From assembly GCA_003450735.1 (NCBI GenBank), contig DMEZ01000055.1:271317-335316 (forward strand): a stretch of DNA of 64,000 bases, given 5' to 3'. Source of the DNA: Elusimicrobiota bacterium. GTDB lineage: Bacteria > Elusimicrobiota > Elusimicrobia > UBA1565. Shown one piece after another: positions 40,813 through 49,200 of the stretch. The notes beneath the pieces were generated by a model. It had not been told where the DNA came from. It searched no databases and saw nothing but the letters and a program-made list of their open reading frames with translations. Within the stretch, counting starts at the first letter, position 1. The number at the start of each line of letters is the position of its first letter. The position numbers and the translations under genes were made by a program.

Positions 40813-41831
40813 CGGGAGCTCATCTCATGGACCCATTCCGCGACCGCTTTCACGCGGTCGGGCGGGGTGTCTTTCGGGATACCGTGTCCCAGGTTGAAGA
40901 TATGGCCGGGCCGGCCCCCGGCGCGGCGCAAAACCTCGGCCACCGCCTCCTTCAGCTCGGGGAGCGGGGCCGAGAGCTTCGCCGGATCGAGGTTGCCCTG
41001 GACGGCGCGGCCGTAGCCGATGCGCCTCCAGGCTTCGTCCAAAGGGATGCGCCAGTCCACCCCGACCACGTCCCCTCCCGCGTCGCGGAACTCCTCCAGG
41101 AACGGCGCGGTGTTGGTGCCGAAGTGGACGAGGGGGACGCCGGATTTCGCGGCCTCGTCGAGGACCTTCTTGGAGTAGGGCGCGGCGAAGCGGGCGTATT
41201 CTTCGCGGGTGAGGATCCCGGCCCAGCTGTCGAAGAGCTGGAGCGCCTGCGCCCCGGCCCGGGCCTGGGCGAGCAGGTAGGCGCCGCTCACCCCGGCGAG
41301 CTTGGTCATCAGCCGCCCCCAGAGGTCCGGCCGCTCGCGCATCATCGCCCTGACGTGGGCGTAGTCCTTCGAGGGCCCCCCCTCGACCGCGTAGGCGGCC
41401 AGGGTGAACGGAGCCCCGGCGAAGCCGATGAGGGGCACCTTTCCGGCCAGCATCCTGCGGGCCAGCCGCACAGCCTCGAGCACGAAGCCCAGGCCTTCCG
41501 ACGGGTCGAAGACGCGCAGGGCGTCCACGTCCTTCTCCGTGCGGACGGGCGGCGAGAGCCGGGGGCCCTCCCCTTCCGCGAACTCGAGCTTCAGCCCCAT
41601 CGGGGGCAGGGGCAGGAGGATGTCGGCGAAGAGGATGGCCGCGTCCACCGCGAAGGCGCGCACCGGCTGGAGCGTCACCTCGGCGGCGAGCTCGGGGGTG
41701 CGGCAGAGCTCGAGCATGCCGTGCTTCTCGCGCAGGGCGCGGTATTCGGGCATGTAGCGCCCGGCCTGGCGCATGAACCAGACGGGGGTGGCGTCGGTCT
41801 TCTCCCGGCGGCAGGCGTCCAGGAACCTCAC
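40809..41831 (-). CDS. hemE: Uroporphyrinogen decarboxylase
   Basis: 340 residues, normal length. Decarboxylates uroporphyrinogen III to coproporphyrinogen III, cytoplasmic. Signature WFMRQAGRYMPEYRALR near the N-terminus and LIGFAGAPFTLAAYAVEG (second signature) are present, with the C-terminal NLGHGIPKDTPPDRVKAVAEWVHE. Overlaps hemH downstream (ATGA) and the symporter gene upstream (ATGA), forming a tight minus-strand operon symporter-hemE-hemH. Confidence 0.95.
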   Translation of the reverse strand: MRFLDACRREKTDATPVWFMRQAGRYMPEYRALREKHGMLELCRTPELAAEVTLQPVRAFAVDAAILFADILLPLPPMGLKLEFAEGEGPRLSPPVRTEKDVDALRVFDPSEGLGFVLEAVRLARRMLAGKVPLIGFAGAPFTLAAYAVEGGPSKDYAHVRAMMRERPDLWGRLMTKLAGVSGAYLLAQARAGAQALQLFDSWAGILTREEYARFAAPYSKKVLDEAAKSGVPLVHFGTNTAPFLEEFRDAGGDVVGVDWRIPLDEAWRRIGYGRAVQGNLDPAKLSAPLPELKEAVAEVLRRAGGRPGHIFNLGHGIPKDTPPDRVKAVAEWVHEMSSR

Positions 41832-43126
41832 GCGGCCTCCCTGCGCGCCTCGAAGGCCTCGACGCAGACGGCGGCCGCGAGGTCGCCCTCGACGTTGATG
41901 ACCGTGCGCCCCATGTCCAGCAGGCGGTCGGCGCCCAGGATGAGGGCGATGCCGTCGGGCGGCACCCCGACCTGGGCCATGACGCCCATGAGCAGGGGGA
42001 TGGAGCCGCCGGGGATGCCGGCCGTGCCGACGGCCGAGAGCACGCAGAGCAAGACCACGAGGGCCTGCTGGGGCAGGCTCAGGGGGATGCCGAACACCTG
42101 GGCCACGAAGAGCACCACGGCGCCCTCGAAGAGCGCGGTGCCGTTCATGTTGATGGTCGCGCCCAGAGGACAGACGAAGCCCGCGATGGCCGGCCGCACC
42201 CCCAGCTCCGTCTCGGCCACGCGCATGGTCGTAGGCAGGGTCGCGTTGCTCGAGGAGGTCGAGAAAGCCGTGACGATGACGGGCACCGTGCGGCGCATGA
42301 ACAGGCGGCCGCTCAAGCCCGCCAGGGACTTGACCAGGAAGGGGTAGAAGACGAGCAGCTGCAGCAGGTAGCAGCCGAAGACCAGGACGACGTAGAAAGC
42401 GAGCTTGGCGAGCAGGCCGAAGCCGAAGCGGGCCGTGACCGTGAAGATCAGGCAGAACACGGCGACCGGGGCGAGGCGCATCGCGAAGCCCACGATGGCC
42501 ACCATGGCATCCGAGAGAGAGTCCAGCCAGCCGGTCATGCGGCCGCGCCGCTCCTCGGGCAAGGCCGTCAATGCCGAGCCGAAGAGCAGGGCGAAGAGGA
42601 TGAGGGGCAGCATCCGCATGTCCGCCACCGCCGCGAGGATGTTGCGCGGCAGCACCGAGTCGAGCACCGCGGTGACGAGGGCCCGCAGGCTGCCGGGGCC
42701 CGCGGCGGGCTGGAAGCGCGCCGCGTCCCCGCCGAAGGACTCCATGAGCGCGCGCCGCGACGCCTCGTCGAAGCCCACGCCGGGCTGGAAGAAGCCCATC
42801 ACCGCCAGGCCGAGCGCGACCGAGAAGGCCGTGGTGAGGAAGAACAGCCCCATCGTGAGCGCCCCGATGCGCCCGAGCCGGCTCAGGTCGCCCAAGCGCG
42901 CGACGCCCGCGGCGAGGGAGGCGAAGACCAGCGGGACGATGACCAGGAAGAGCATGCGCAGAAAGACCTGGCCCACAGGGTAGGCCGCGCCGTCGATGAG
43001 GGTCTCGAGGGGGCCCTTCAGCTGCGGGAGCGCGCCGGCCAGCGCGTTGGCGCCGACGCCCGCGAGGGCCCCGAGGAAGAGGCCGCCGAGGATGGCGCGG
43101 TGGGCGCGGCGCTCATGAGCGGACAT
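41828..43126 (-). CDS. Dicarboxylate/amino acid:cation symporter (DAACS)
   Basis: 432 residues with about eight membrane helices and two re-entrant hairpins. Family marks: FLRMLFLVIVPLVFASLAAGVARLGDLSRLGRIG, the Ser-rich hairpin TAFSTSSSNATLPTTM, the NMNGTALFEGAVVLFVAQ substrate/ion site, and GIPGGSIPLLMGVMAQVGVPPDGIALILGADRLLDMGRTVINVEGD. Homologues import glutamate, aspartate or C4-dicarboxylates with Na+ or H+. It heads the hem operon; supplying glutamate or succinate precursors for tetrapyrrole synthesis is an attractive but unproven link. A TATACT lies 8 nt before the ATG. Confidence 0.92.
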   Translation of the reverse strand: MSAHERRAHRAILGGLFLGALAGVGANALAGALPQLKGPLETLIDGAAYPVGQVFLRMLFLVIVPLVFASLAAGVARLGDLSRLGRIGALTMGLFFLTTAFSVALGLAVMGFFQPGVGFDEASRRALMESFGGDAARFQPAAGPGSLRALVTAVLDSVLPRNILAAVADMRMLPLILFALLFGSALTALPEERRGRMTGWLDSLSDAMVAIVGFAMRLAPVAVFCLIFTVTARFGFGLLAKLAFYVVLVFGCYLLQLLVFYPFLVKSLAGLSGRLFMRRTVPVIVTAFSTSSSNATLPTTMRVAETELGVRPAIAGFVCPLGATINMNGTALFEGAVVLFVAQVFGIPLSLPQQALVVLLCVLSAVGTAGIPGGSIPLLMGVMAQVGVPPDGIALILGADRLLDMGRTVINVEGDLAAAVCVEAFEARREAA

Positions 43127-43134
43127 CGGCTAGG

Positions 43135-43140
43135 AGTATA
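43135..43140 (-). promoter_or_regulatory. -10 box (TATACT) upstream of symporter-hemE-hemH
   Basis: TATACT on the minus strand ends 8 nt before ATG 43126. The -35 region is weak. Predicts a one- or two-base leader. Confidence 0.4.
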
Positions 43141-43212
43141 TACATTCTTGCGCGCCCGTTCTCCACCCGCCCGGGGACTTGGTATGATGAAGCCTTCCTG
43201 GAGGGACCCCCG

Positions 43213-45117
43213 ATGACCCGACCCATCCTCGCCCTGACCCTGTGCACGGCCGCTCTCGCGGCCGCGGCGCCGGCGTTCGCGTATAAGCCGGACGCGAGCG
43301 CCCCGCGCTCAGCCGTCCCGGAAAAGTACAAGTGGGACATCTCCCCCCTCTTCCAGGACGAGGCCGGCTGGGAGGCGGAGTCCGCGCAGGCCCGGGTCAA
43401 ACTGGCCGCCATCGCCGTCCACCAGGGGAAGCTCAAGGATGCCGCATCCATCCGGGCCTGCCTCGACGACTACTTCGCCCTGCGCGGCACGATGGACCGG
43501 GTCGCCGCCTACGCGAACCTGCGCGCGGTCGAGGACCAGGGCCTCGCGAAGACCCAGGAGATGCTCCAGCGCTCGCTCGGCCTGGACGCGGACTTCCGCG
43601 CGAAGAGCGCCTTCATCCGCCTCGAGCTTCTGCGCATGGACGACGCGGCCGTCCTCGCCGACCCGGTCCTCGCGCCCTACCGCCGCTACGTCGAAGACCT
43701 GCGCCGCCGCCGCGCGCACCTGCTCGGCGACGAGGCCGAGAAGGTCTTAAGCCTCTTCGGCGACAACCTCTGGTCGGAGAAGGACCTCAACGAGATCCCC
43801 TCGGAGGTCGAGCTCATCTTCAAATCGGCCACGAAGGAGATCCGGCTCCCGAAGATCCTTGACGAGAAGGGCCTGAAGGTCCAGCTCACCCTCGCCAACT
43901 ACGGCAAGTACCGCGCCTCCAAGGTCCGCCGCGTGCGCGAAGCGGCGGTGGCGGGCCTCTTCGGCACCCTCCGCGAGAACGAGGGGACCCTCGCCGCGGT
44001 CTTGGCGGCCGAGACCAAGCGCGACGTGACGATGGCCCGCGCCCGGGGCTACGAGCGCTCGGTGGACGCCTACCTCGACCGCCAGAACGTCCCCGCCTCG
44101 GTGGCCGAGAGCCTGGTCGCCTCGGCGCGGCGCAACCTCAAGCCCCTGCACCGCTACGTGGCCCTGCGCAAGCGCCTGCTCAAGCTCCCCGATGTCCGCC
44201 TCTTCGACCTCTACCCGCCCCTCGTCCCCTCCGCGAAGGCCGAGGTGCCCTACGAGGAGGGTCTGAAGGACCTCCGCGAGGCCTTGAAGCCCTTGGGGCC
44301 GGACTACCTCGCCGGCCTGTTCGGCCCCGAGATGCTCGGCCGGCGCATGGCCGATGTCTACCCCAACAAGGACAAGGAGAGCGGGGCTTTCTGCCACTCG
44401 CTCTGGGGCCACCCGCCGGTCGTGATGCTCAACTATATGGACGAAGTCGACGACGCCTCCACGGCGGCGCACGAGCTGGGGCACGCGATGCACAGCTGGC
44501 TGAACATGAAGGCCCAGCCCTCCCCCGACCACGGCTACTCCTCCCTGACCGCCGAGATCGCCTCGACCTTCAACGAGGTGCTCCTCTCCAAGCACCTGCT
44601 CAAGAAGTACCAGGGCGACGACCGGGTACGGCTGTTCCTGCTGGGTGAGATGCTTGACCGCATCCGCACGACCATCTACCGGCAGACGCTCTTCACCGAG
44701 TTCGAGCTCAAGCTCCACGGCTTCATCGAGGCCGGCACCCCGGTCACGCCCGAGCTCCTCAACAAGACCTACGCGGGGCTCGCGCGGGACTACTACGGCG
44801 AAGGCTTCACGATGGGGCCCGACGACGGGATCGAGTGGGCCTACATCCCTCACTTCTACTGGAAGCACTACGTGTTCAGCTACGCCGGCGGCCTGGCGAG
44901 CTCCATCGCCCTGGCCGAGAAGATCGCGGCCGGGGACGCGGACGCGCGCGAGCGCTACCTCGCGATGCTCAAGAAGCCGCGCGAGGACGCCCCGGTGGAG
45001 ATCCTCAAGGAGGCCGGCGTGGACCTCACGAAGCCCGACGCGGTGGACGCCGCCGCGCGGCTCATGGATGAGACGATCACCGAGATGGAGGCGCTGGCCG
45101 ACAAGCTCAAGCTCTAA
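43213..45117 (+). CDS. pepF: Oligoendopeptidase F (M3B) with signal peptide
   Basis: 634 residues. Zinc peptidase of the M3 family cleaving oligopeptides; HExxH at H420-E421-x-x-H424 (AAHELGHAMHSW), third ligand Glu in YSSLTAEIASTFNEVLLSKHL, and YIPHFYWKHYVFSYAGG typical of PepF. Unlike the cytosolic Firmicutes enzyme, it begins with a signal peptide (1-25, ALTLCTAALAAAAPAFA), so it probably works in the periplasm, like the M16 peptidase nearby. GGAGGG precedes ATG and TATGAT (43183-43188) lies upstream. It is followed 20 nt later by mlaA. Confidence 0.93.
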   Translation: MTRPILALTLCTAALAAAAPAFAYKPDASAPRSAVPEKYKWDISPLFQDEAGWEAESAQARVKLAAIAVHQGKLKDAASIRACLDDYFALRGTMDRVAAYANLRAVEDQGLAKTQEMLQRSLGLDADFRAKSAFIRLELLRMDDAAVLADPVLAPYRRYVEDLRRRRAHLLGDEAEKVLSLFGDNLWSEKDLNEIPSEVELIFKSATKEIRLPKILDEKGLKVQLTLANYGKYRASKVRRVREAAVAGLFGTLRENEGTLAAVLAAETKRDVTMARARGYERSVDAYLDRQNVPASVAESLVASARRNLKPLHRYVALRKRLLKLPDVRLFDLYPPLVPSAKAEVPYEEGLKDLREALKPLGPDYLAGLFGPEMLGRRMADVYPNKDKESGAFCHSLWGHPPVVMLNYMDEVDDASTAAHELGHAMHSWLNMKAQPSPDHGYSSLTAEIASTFNEVLLSKHLLKKYQGDDRVRLFLLGEMLDRIRTTIYRQTLFTEFELKLHGFIEAGTPVTPELLNKTYAGLARDYYGEGFTMGPDDGIEWAYIPHFYWKHYVFSYAGGLASSIALAEKIAAGDADARERYLAMLKKPREDAPVEILKEAGVDLTKPDAVDAAARLMDETITEMEALADKLKL

Positions 45118-45137
45118 ATGATACCATCCCCCCCCCG

Positions 45138-45878
45138 ATGAAAACGGCCGCCGCCCTCCTCGCGTGGGTTCTGCTCACGCCCGCGGCGTGGGGAGCGGAA
45201 CTTTCCGCGGAGGGGGACCCGGACTTCGACTCCTTCGAAGCCGCTCCCTCGACCTCGGCCGCGCCGGCCCCCAAGAAGGTCTTCGACCCCCTCATCGGCT
45301 ACAACCGCGTGATGTTCGTGTTCAACGACAAGTTCTACTTCTGGCTCGCCAAGCCGCTGTGCAAGGGCTACGGGTACGTCGTCCCCGAGCCGGGGCGCAA
45401 GGCGGTCAAGCGGGCGTTCCACAACCTGTACTTCCCCCTGCGCTTCGTCAACAACCTGCTCCAGCTCAAGCTCAAGGGCTGCGCGACCGAGACCGGCCGC
45501 TTCGTGGTGAACTCCACCGTGGGCATCGGCGGGCTCTTCGACCCCGCCGAGCACTGGCTGAAGTGGCAGCCGCGCAACGAGGATTTCGGCCAGACCTTCG
45601 GCCATTACGGCGTGGGCGACGGGTTCCCGCTGGTGCTCCCGATCCTGGGCCAGTCCAACCTGCGCGACGGCGTGGGGATGGGCCTCAACTTCCTCGTGAA
45701 CCCGGTCAACTACCTGGCGGACTTCGAGGACGGCTTCGCCGTGGCGGCGGGAGAGCGGTTCAACTACCTCTCCCTGCACCTCGGCGAGTACGAGAGCATC
45801 AAGAAGGACGCCTTGGACCCTTACACCTTCATCCGGGACGGCTACAAGGAGATGCGCAAAAAGGAGATCTCAGAATGA
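45138..45878 (+). CDS. mlaA: MlaA/VacJ-family outer membrane phospholipid transport protein
   Basis: 246 residues. MlaA removes phospholipids from the outer leaflet of the outer membrane and hands them to MlaC. Family core: DPLIGYNRVMFVFNDKFYFWLAKPLCKGYGYVVPEPGRKAV, NLYFPLRFVNNLLQLK, FVVNSTVGIGGLFDPAEHW, EDFGQTFGHYGVGDGFPLVLPILGQSNLRDGVG. The signal peptide (1-19, AAWGA) lacks a lipobox Cys, unlike E. coli MlaA, a lipoprotein. Its stop overlaps the mlaC ATG (ATGA). No MlaFEDB genes are here; an RND-type exporter takes their place. Confidence 0.93.
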   Translation: MKTAAALLAWVLLTPAAWGAELSAEGDPDFDSFEAAPSTSAAPAPKKVFDPLIGYNRVMFVFNDKFYFWLAKPLCKGYGYVVPEPGRKAVKRAFHNLYFPLRFVNNLLQLKLKGCATETGRFVVNSTVGIGGLFDPAEHWLKWQPRNEDFGQTFGHYGVGDGFPLVLPILGQSNLRDGVGMGLNFLVNPVNYLADFEDGFAVAAGERFNYLSLHLGEYESIKKDALDPYTFIRDGYKEMRKKEISE

Positions 45879-46693
45879 GCATGCTATTGGCGGCCCTCCT
45901 CCCCCTGCTGGCGGCCCCGCCCGTCCAGGCGGACGACGGGCGCGACGTGCGCGTGGTCGTCGAGAACACCGTCAACTCGGTGCTCGACGTGCTCAAGGAC
46001 AAGAGCCTGGCGCGGGAGGCCAAGCGCAGGAAGGTGAAGTCCCTCGTGGAGCCGGTCATCGACTTCGCTTTGACGGGCAAGCTGGCCTTGGGGCGGACCC
46101 ACTGGTCCAAGCTCTCGGAAGGCCAGCGCAAGGAGTTCACCGAGCTGTTCGTGAAGACCCTCCAGGACTCCTACTTCGAGAAGCTCGACCTCTTCACCGA
46201 CGAGAAGGTGGACTTCGAGGCCCCGGCCCCGGCCGAGAAGGGCAAGTACCAGATGATGATCCGGGTGCTCTCGAAGGACCAGCGCTACCACCTGCTCTAC
46301 AAGCTCTACAAGTCGGGGGAAGCCTGGAAGGTCTACGATGTGGAGATCGAGGGGATCAGCATCGTCCGCTCCTACGGGTCGCAGTACGACCAGTTCCTCC
46401 AGAAGAACTCCGTCGCCGACCTGCTGGCCAAGATGAAGTCCAAGTCCATCGACGCCCCCAAGGACCTCGCCGACCAGCAGCGGGAGATCAAGGCCAGGGA
46501 AGATGCCAAGCCCGCGGAGTTGGCGATCTCCACCGCCCCGGCGAAGGCGCCGGCGGAAGTCCAGGTCTCCACCGCCCCGGCGCAGGCGCCGGCGGAAGTC
46601 CAGGCCTCCACCGCCCCGGCGCAGGCGCAGGCGCAGGCGCCGGAGCTGCCCAAGACGCCGCAGATGTTCCCGACCCCCGCAGGGACGCCTTGA
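45875..46693 (+). CDS. mlaC: MlaC/Ttg2D/HpnM-family lipid-binding periplasmic protein
   Basis: 272 residues: signal peptide 1-19, MlaC domain 22-~190 (VRVVVENTVNSVLDVLKD; IDFALTGKLALGRTHWSKLSEGQRKEFTELFVKTLQDSYFEKL; YDVEIEGISIVRSYGSQYDQFLQKN). MlaC proteins ferry a phospholipid between the outer membrane partner and an inner membrane transporter. The last ~80 residues are an added Ala/Pro-rich tail with 13-residue repeats (STAPAxAPAEVQx), absent from standard MlaC, perhaps a periplasm-spanning linker. ATG overlaps the mlaA stop and its TGA overlaps the RND ATG (TGATG). Confidence 0.92.
   Translation: MSMLLAALLPLLAAPPVQADDGRDVRVVVENTVNSVLDVLKDKSLAREAKRRKVKSLVEPVIDFALTGKLALGRTHWSKLSEGQRKEFTELFVKTLQDSYFEKLDLFTDEKVDFEAPAPAEKGKYQMMIRVLSKDQRYHLLYKLYKSGEAWKVYDVEIEGISIVRSYGSQYDQFLQKNSVADLLAKMKSKSIDAPKDLADQQREIKAREDAKPAELAISTAPAKAPAEVQVSTAPAQAPAEVQASTAPAQAQAQAPELPKTPQMFPTPAGTP
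46529..46645 (+). repeat. 39-bp tandem repeat in the mlaC tail
   Basis: Units at 46529-46567, 46568-46606 and a diverged third from 46607, coding STAPAKAPAEVQV, STAPAQAPAEVQA and STAPAQAQAQAPE. Near-identical DNA suggests recent expansion; a likely site of length variation between strains. Confidence 0.75.
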
Positions 46694-49200
46694 TGCTCCA
46701 AGGCTGGGCGGACCGCGCCTGGGACCTCTACGACCGCCTGCTGCTCCGGCGGCCCCGCGCCTCCCTGCTGGCCTTCGCCGCGCTCTTCGCCTTCTCTTCC
46801 TGGTTCATCAAGGATTTCCGTCTCGACGCCTCCGGAGACTCGCTCGTCCTCGAGCACGACGAGGACGTCAAGTACTACGGAGCCATGAGCAACCGCTTCG
46901 AGAGCGGGGACTTCGTGGTCATCACCTACACCCCTCCGGACAACCTCTTCTCCCCCGAATCCCTGGACGCGCTCAAGCGCATCCGAGAGGAGCTCAAGAG
47001 GGTCCCGCGGGTCTCTTCCGTCGTCACGCCCCTCGACGTGCCCCTCCTGCGCAATCCACCCGGGACGCTCAAGGACCTCAAGAAGAACATCAAGACCCTG
47101 GAGTCGCCCAAGGCGAAGCTGAGCCTCGCCATCGAGGAGTTCCGCACCAGCCCCATCTACCAGAAGCTCATCGTCGGCGAGGACATGAAGTCCGCGGCCA
47201 TCCAGGTGAACTTCATGGTGGAGAAGAGCGACAAGGAGCTCGTCTCGAGGCGCGCCTTCCTGCGCGAGAAGGACTACCGCTCCGCCCTCTCCCTGTCCGA
47301 GCGCGACGAACTCAAGGGCCTCGAGGCGCGCTACCGCGCCTACAAGGACGCGGTGCGCGCCCGGCGCCACGAGGACATCGCGGCCATCCGGGCCATCATC
47401 CGCGGCCATTCCGGCCAGGCCGACTTCCTCCTGGGCGGGGTGCCGATGATCGTCGACGACATCATGTCCTTCATCCAGAGCGACCTGCGCTTCTTCGGGA
47501 CGGGCATGGTGGTCTTCCTCATCCTCACCCTCGCGCTCATCTACCGCCGCTGCCGCTGGGTGATTTTGCCGGTGGTCTCCTGCGTTTTGTCGGTGCTGTT
47601 CATGGTGGGAGGCATGGGCCTCATCCGCTGGGACGTCACGATCGTGTCGTCCAACTTCGTCTCGCTCCAGCTCATCTTGACCATGTCCTTGGCCATCCAC
47701 ATCGTCTCGCGCTACCGCGAGCTCATGCGGAAGAAGCCGGGGGCCGACAGCCACGACCTGGTGCTAGAAAGCACGCGCAGCACCTTCGTGCCCTGCCTCT
47801 ACTGCAACCTGACGACCATGGCCGGGTTCTCGTCGCTCATCCTCTGCGACATCCTGCCGGTCACGCAGTTCGGCTGGATGATGACCCTGGGCCTGGGCGT
47901 GTCCATGGTCGTCGTGTTCTGGCTGATGCCCGCCTGCATGATGCTCCTCCCCAAGCCTCCGGCCGACGTCGAATCCGAGTTCGGCCTACCGGCGGTCATG
48001 TATTTCGCGCACATCGCGGACAAGCACCGGAACTGGGTGTACAGCCTGACCGCCCTCGGCGCCCTCGCCACCGTCCTCGGCATCTACAAGCTCACGGTCG
48101 AGAACAGCTTCATCGACTACTTCCGCAAGAGCACGGACATCTACCAGGGCATGAAGTTCATCGACGACAAGTTCGGCGGGACGACGCCGCTCGACATCAT
48201 CGTCAAGCTCCCGACCCCCAAGGCCGAGCCCGCGGCCCCCGCCCACAAGGCCAAGGACAAGGACTTCGACCTGTTCGAGGAGTTCGAGGAGCCGCAGGCC
48301 GACACCACCAAGTACTGGTACACCACCGAGCGCATGGCGGTCATCGAGCGGGTGCACGACTACCTCGACAGCCTGCCCGAGACCGGCAAGGTGATGTCCC
48401 TGGCGACGCTCTACAAGACCTCCCGGAGCATGAACGAGGGCAAGCCCTTCGACGACTTCAGCCTGGCGCTCCTCTACAACACGGCGGCCGCGGATTTCAA
48501 GGATTTCCTGGTGACGCCCTACGTCTCCGTGGAGAACGACGAGGCCCGCCTGACGACCCGCATCAAGGACTCCATGCAGGGGCTCAAGCGCGACCTGCTC
48601 ATCAAACGGATCCGGCGCGACCTCGTGGATAAGGCGGGCTTGAAGGAGGGCCAATTCCGCATCAGCGGGCTGATGCTTCTCTACAACAACCTGCTGCAGA
48701 GCCTCTACAGCTCGCAGATCAAGACCATCTTCCTGACGGCGCTCACGCTCATGGCCATGTTCCTGCTCCTGTTCCGCTCCATCCGCGTCACCCTGGCCGC
48801 CATCATCCCCCAGCTCTTGGCGTCCATGTCCATCCTGGGCGTGATGGGCCTGAGCGGGACCCCGCTGGACGTGATGACCATCACCATCGTCTCCATCAGC
48901 GTGGGCATCGCGGTGGACGACACCATCCACTACCTGCACCGCTTCAAGATGGAGTTCCCCAAGGACCAGGACTACGTGCAGACCATGGTCCGCTGCCACA
49001 CGAGCGTCGGCAACGCCATGCTCTACACCTCGATCGCCATCACCATCGGCTTCTCGATCCTGACCTTCTCGAACTTCATTCCCACGGCCCTCTTCGGCGC
49101 CCTCACCGGCCTCGCCATGGTGGTCGCCTGCATCACCTCGCAGACCCTCCTGCCGGTGCTCATCATGCTCTTCAAGGCGTTCGGCCCCGGCAAAGACTAG
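46693..49200 (+). CDS. RND/MMPL (HpnN-like) lipid transporter
   Basis: 835 residues, RND fold with two sets of about six membrane helices: TM1 (about 22-40), large periplasmic loop with coiled-coil (about 45-255), TM2-6 (LRFFGTGMVVFLILTLALIYRR ... ), a second periplasmic loop and TM8-12 (SQIKTIFLTALTLMAMFLLLFRS; SISVGIAVDDTIHYLHRFK). The GIAVDDTIH stretch is the conserved Asp region of TM10-type RND energy coupling. ATG 46693 is chosen over TTG 46690. Directly follows mlaA-mlaC with a TGATG overlap. HpnM/HpnN in hopanoid producers pair the same two families, so this is probably an outward lipid transporter working with MlaC and MlaA. Confidence 0.9.
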   Translation: MLQGWADRAWDLYDRLLLRRPRASLLAFAALFAFSSWFIKDFRLDASGDSLVLEHDEDVKYYGAMSNRFESGDFVVITYTPPDNLFSPESLDALKRIREELKRVPRVSSVVTPLDVPLLRNPPGTLKDLKKNIKTLESPKAKLSLAIEEFRTSPIYQKLIVGEDMKSAAIQVNFMVEKSDKELVSRRAFLREKDYRSALSLSERDELKGLEARYRAYKDAVRARRHEDIAAIRAIIRGHSGQADFLLGGVPMIVDDIMSFIQSDLRFFGTGMVVFLILTLALIYRRCRWVILPVVSCVLSVLFMVGGMGLIRWDVTIVSSNFVSLQLILTMSLAIHIVSRYRELMRKKPGADSHDLVLESTRSTFVPCLYCNLTTMAGFSSLILCDILPVTQFGWMMTLGLGVSMVVVFWLMPACMMLLPKPPADVESEFGLPAVMYFAHIADKHRNWVYSLTALGALATVLGIYKLTVENSFIDYFRKSTDIYQGMKFIDDKFGGTTPLDIIVKLPTPKAEPAAPAHKAKDKDFDLFEEFEEPQADTTKYWYTTERMAVIERVHDYLDSLPETGKVMSLATLYKTSRSMNEGKPFDDFSLALLYNTAAADFKDFLVTPYVSVENDEARLTTRIKDSMQGLKRDLLIKRIRRDLVDKAGLKEGQFRISGLMLLYNNLLQSLYSSQIKTIFLTALTLMAMFLLLFRSIRVTLAAIIPQLLASMSILGVMGLSGTPLDVMTITIVSISVGIAVDDTIHYLHRFKMEFPKDQDYVQTMVRCHTSVGNAMLYTSIAITIGFSILTFSNFIPTALFGALTGLAMVVACITSQTLLPVLIMLFKAFGPGKD

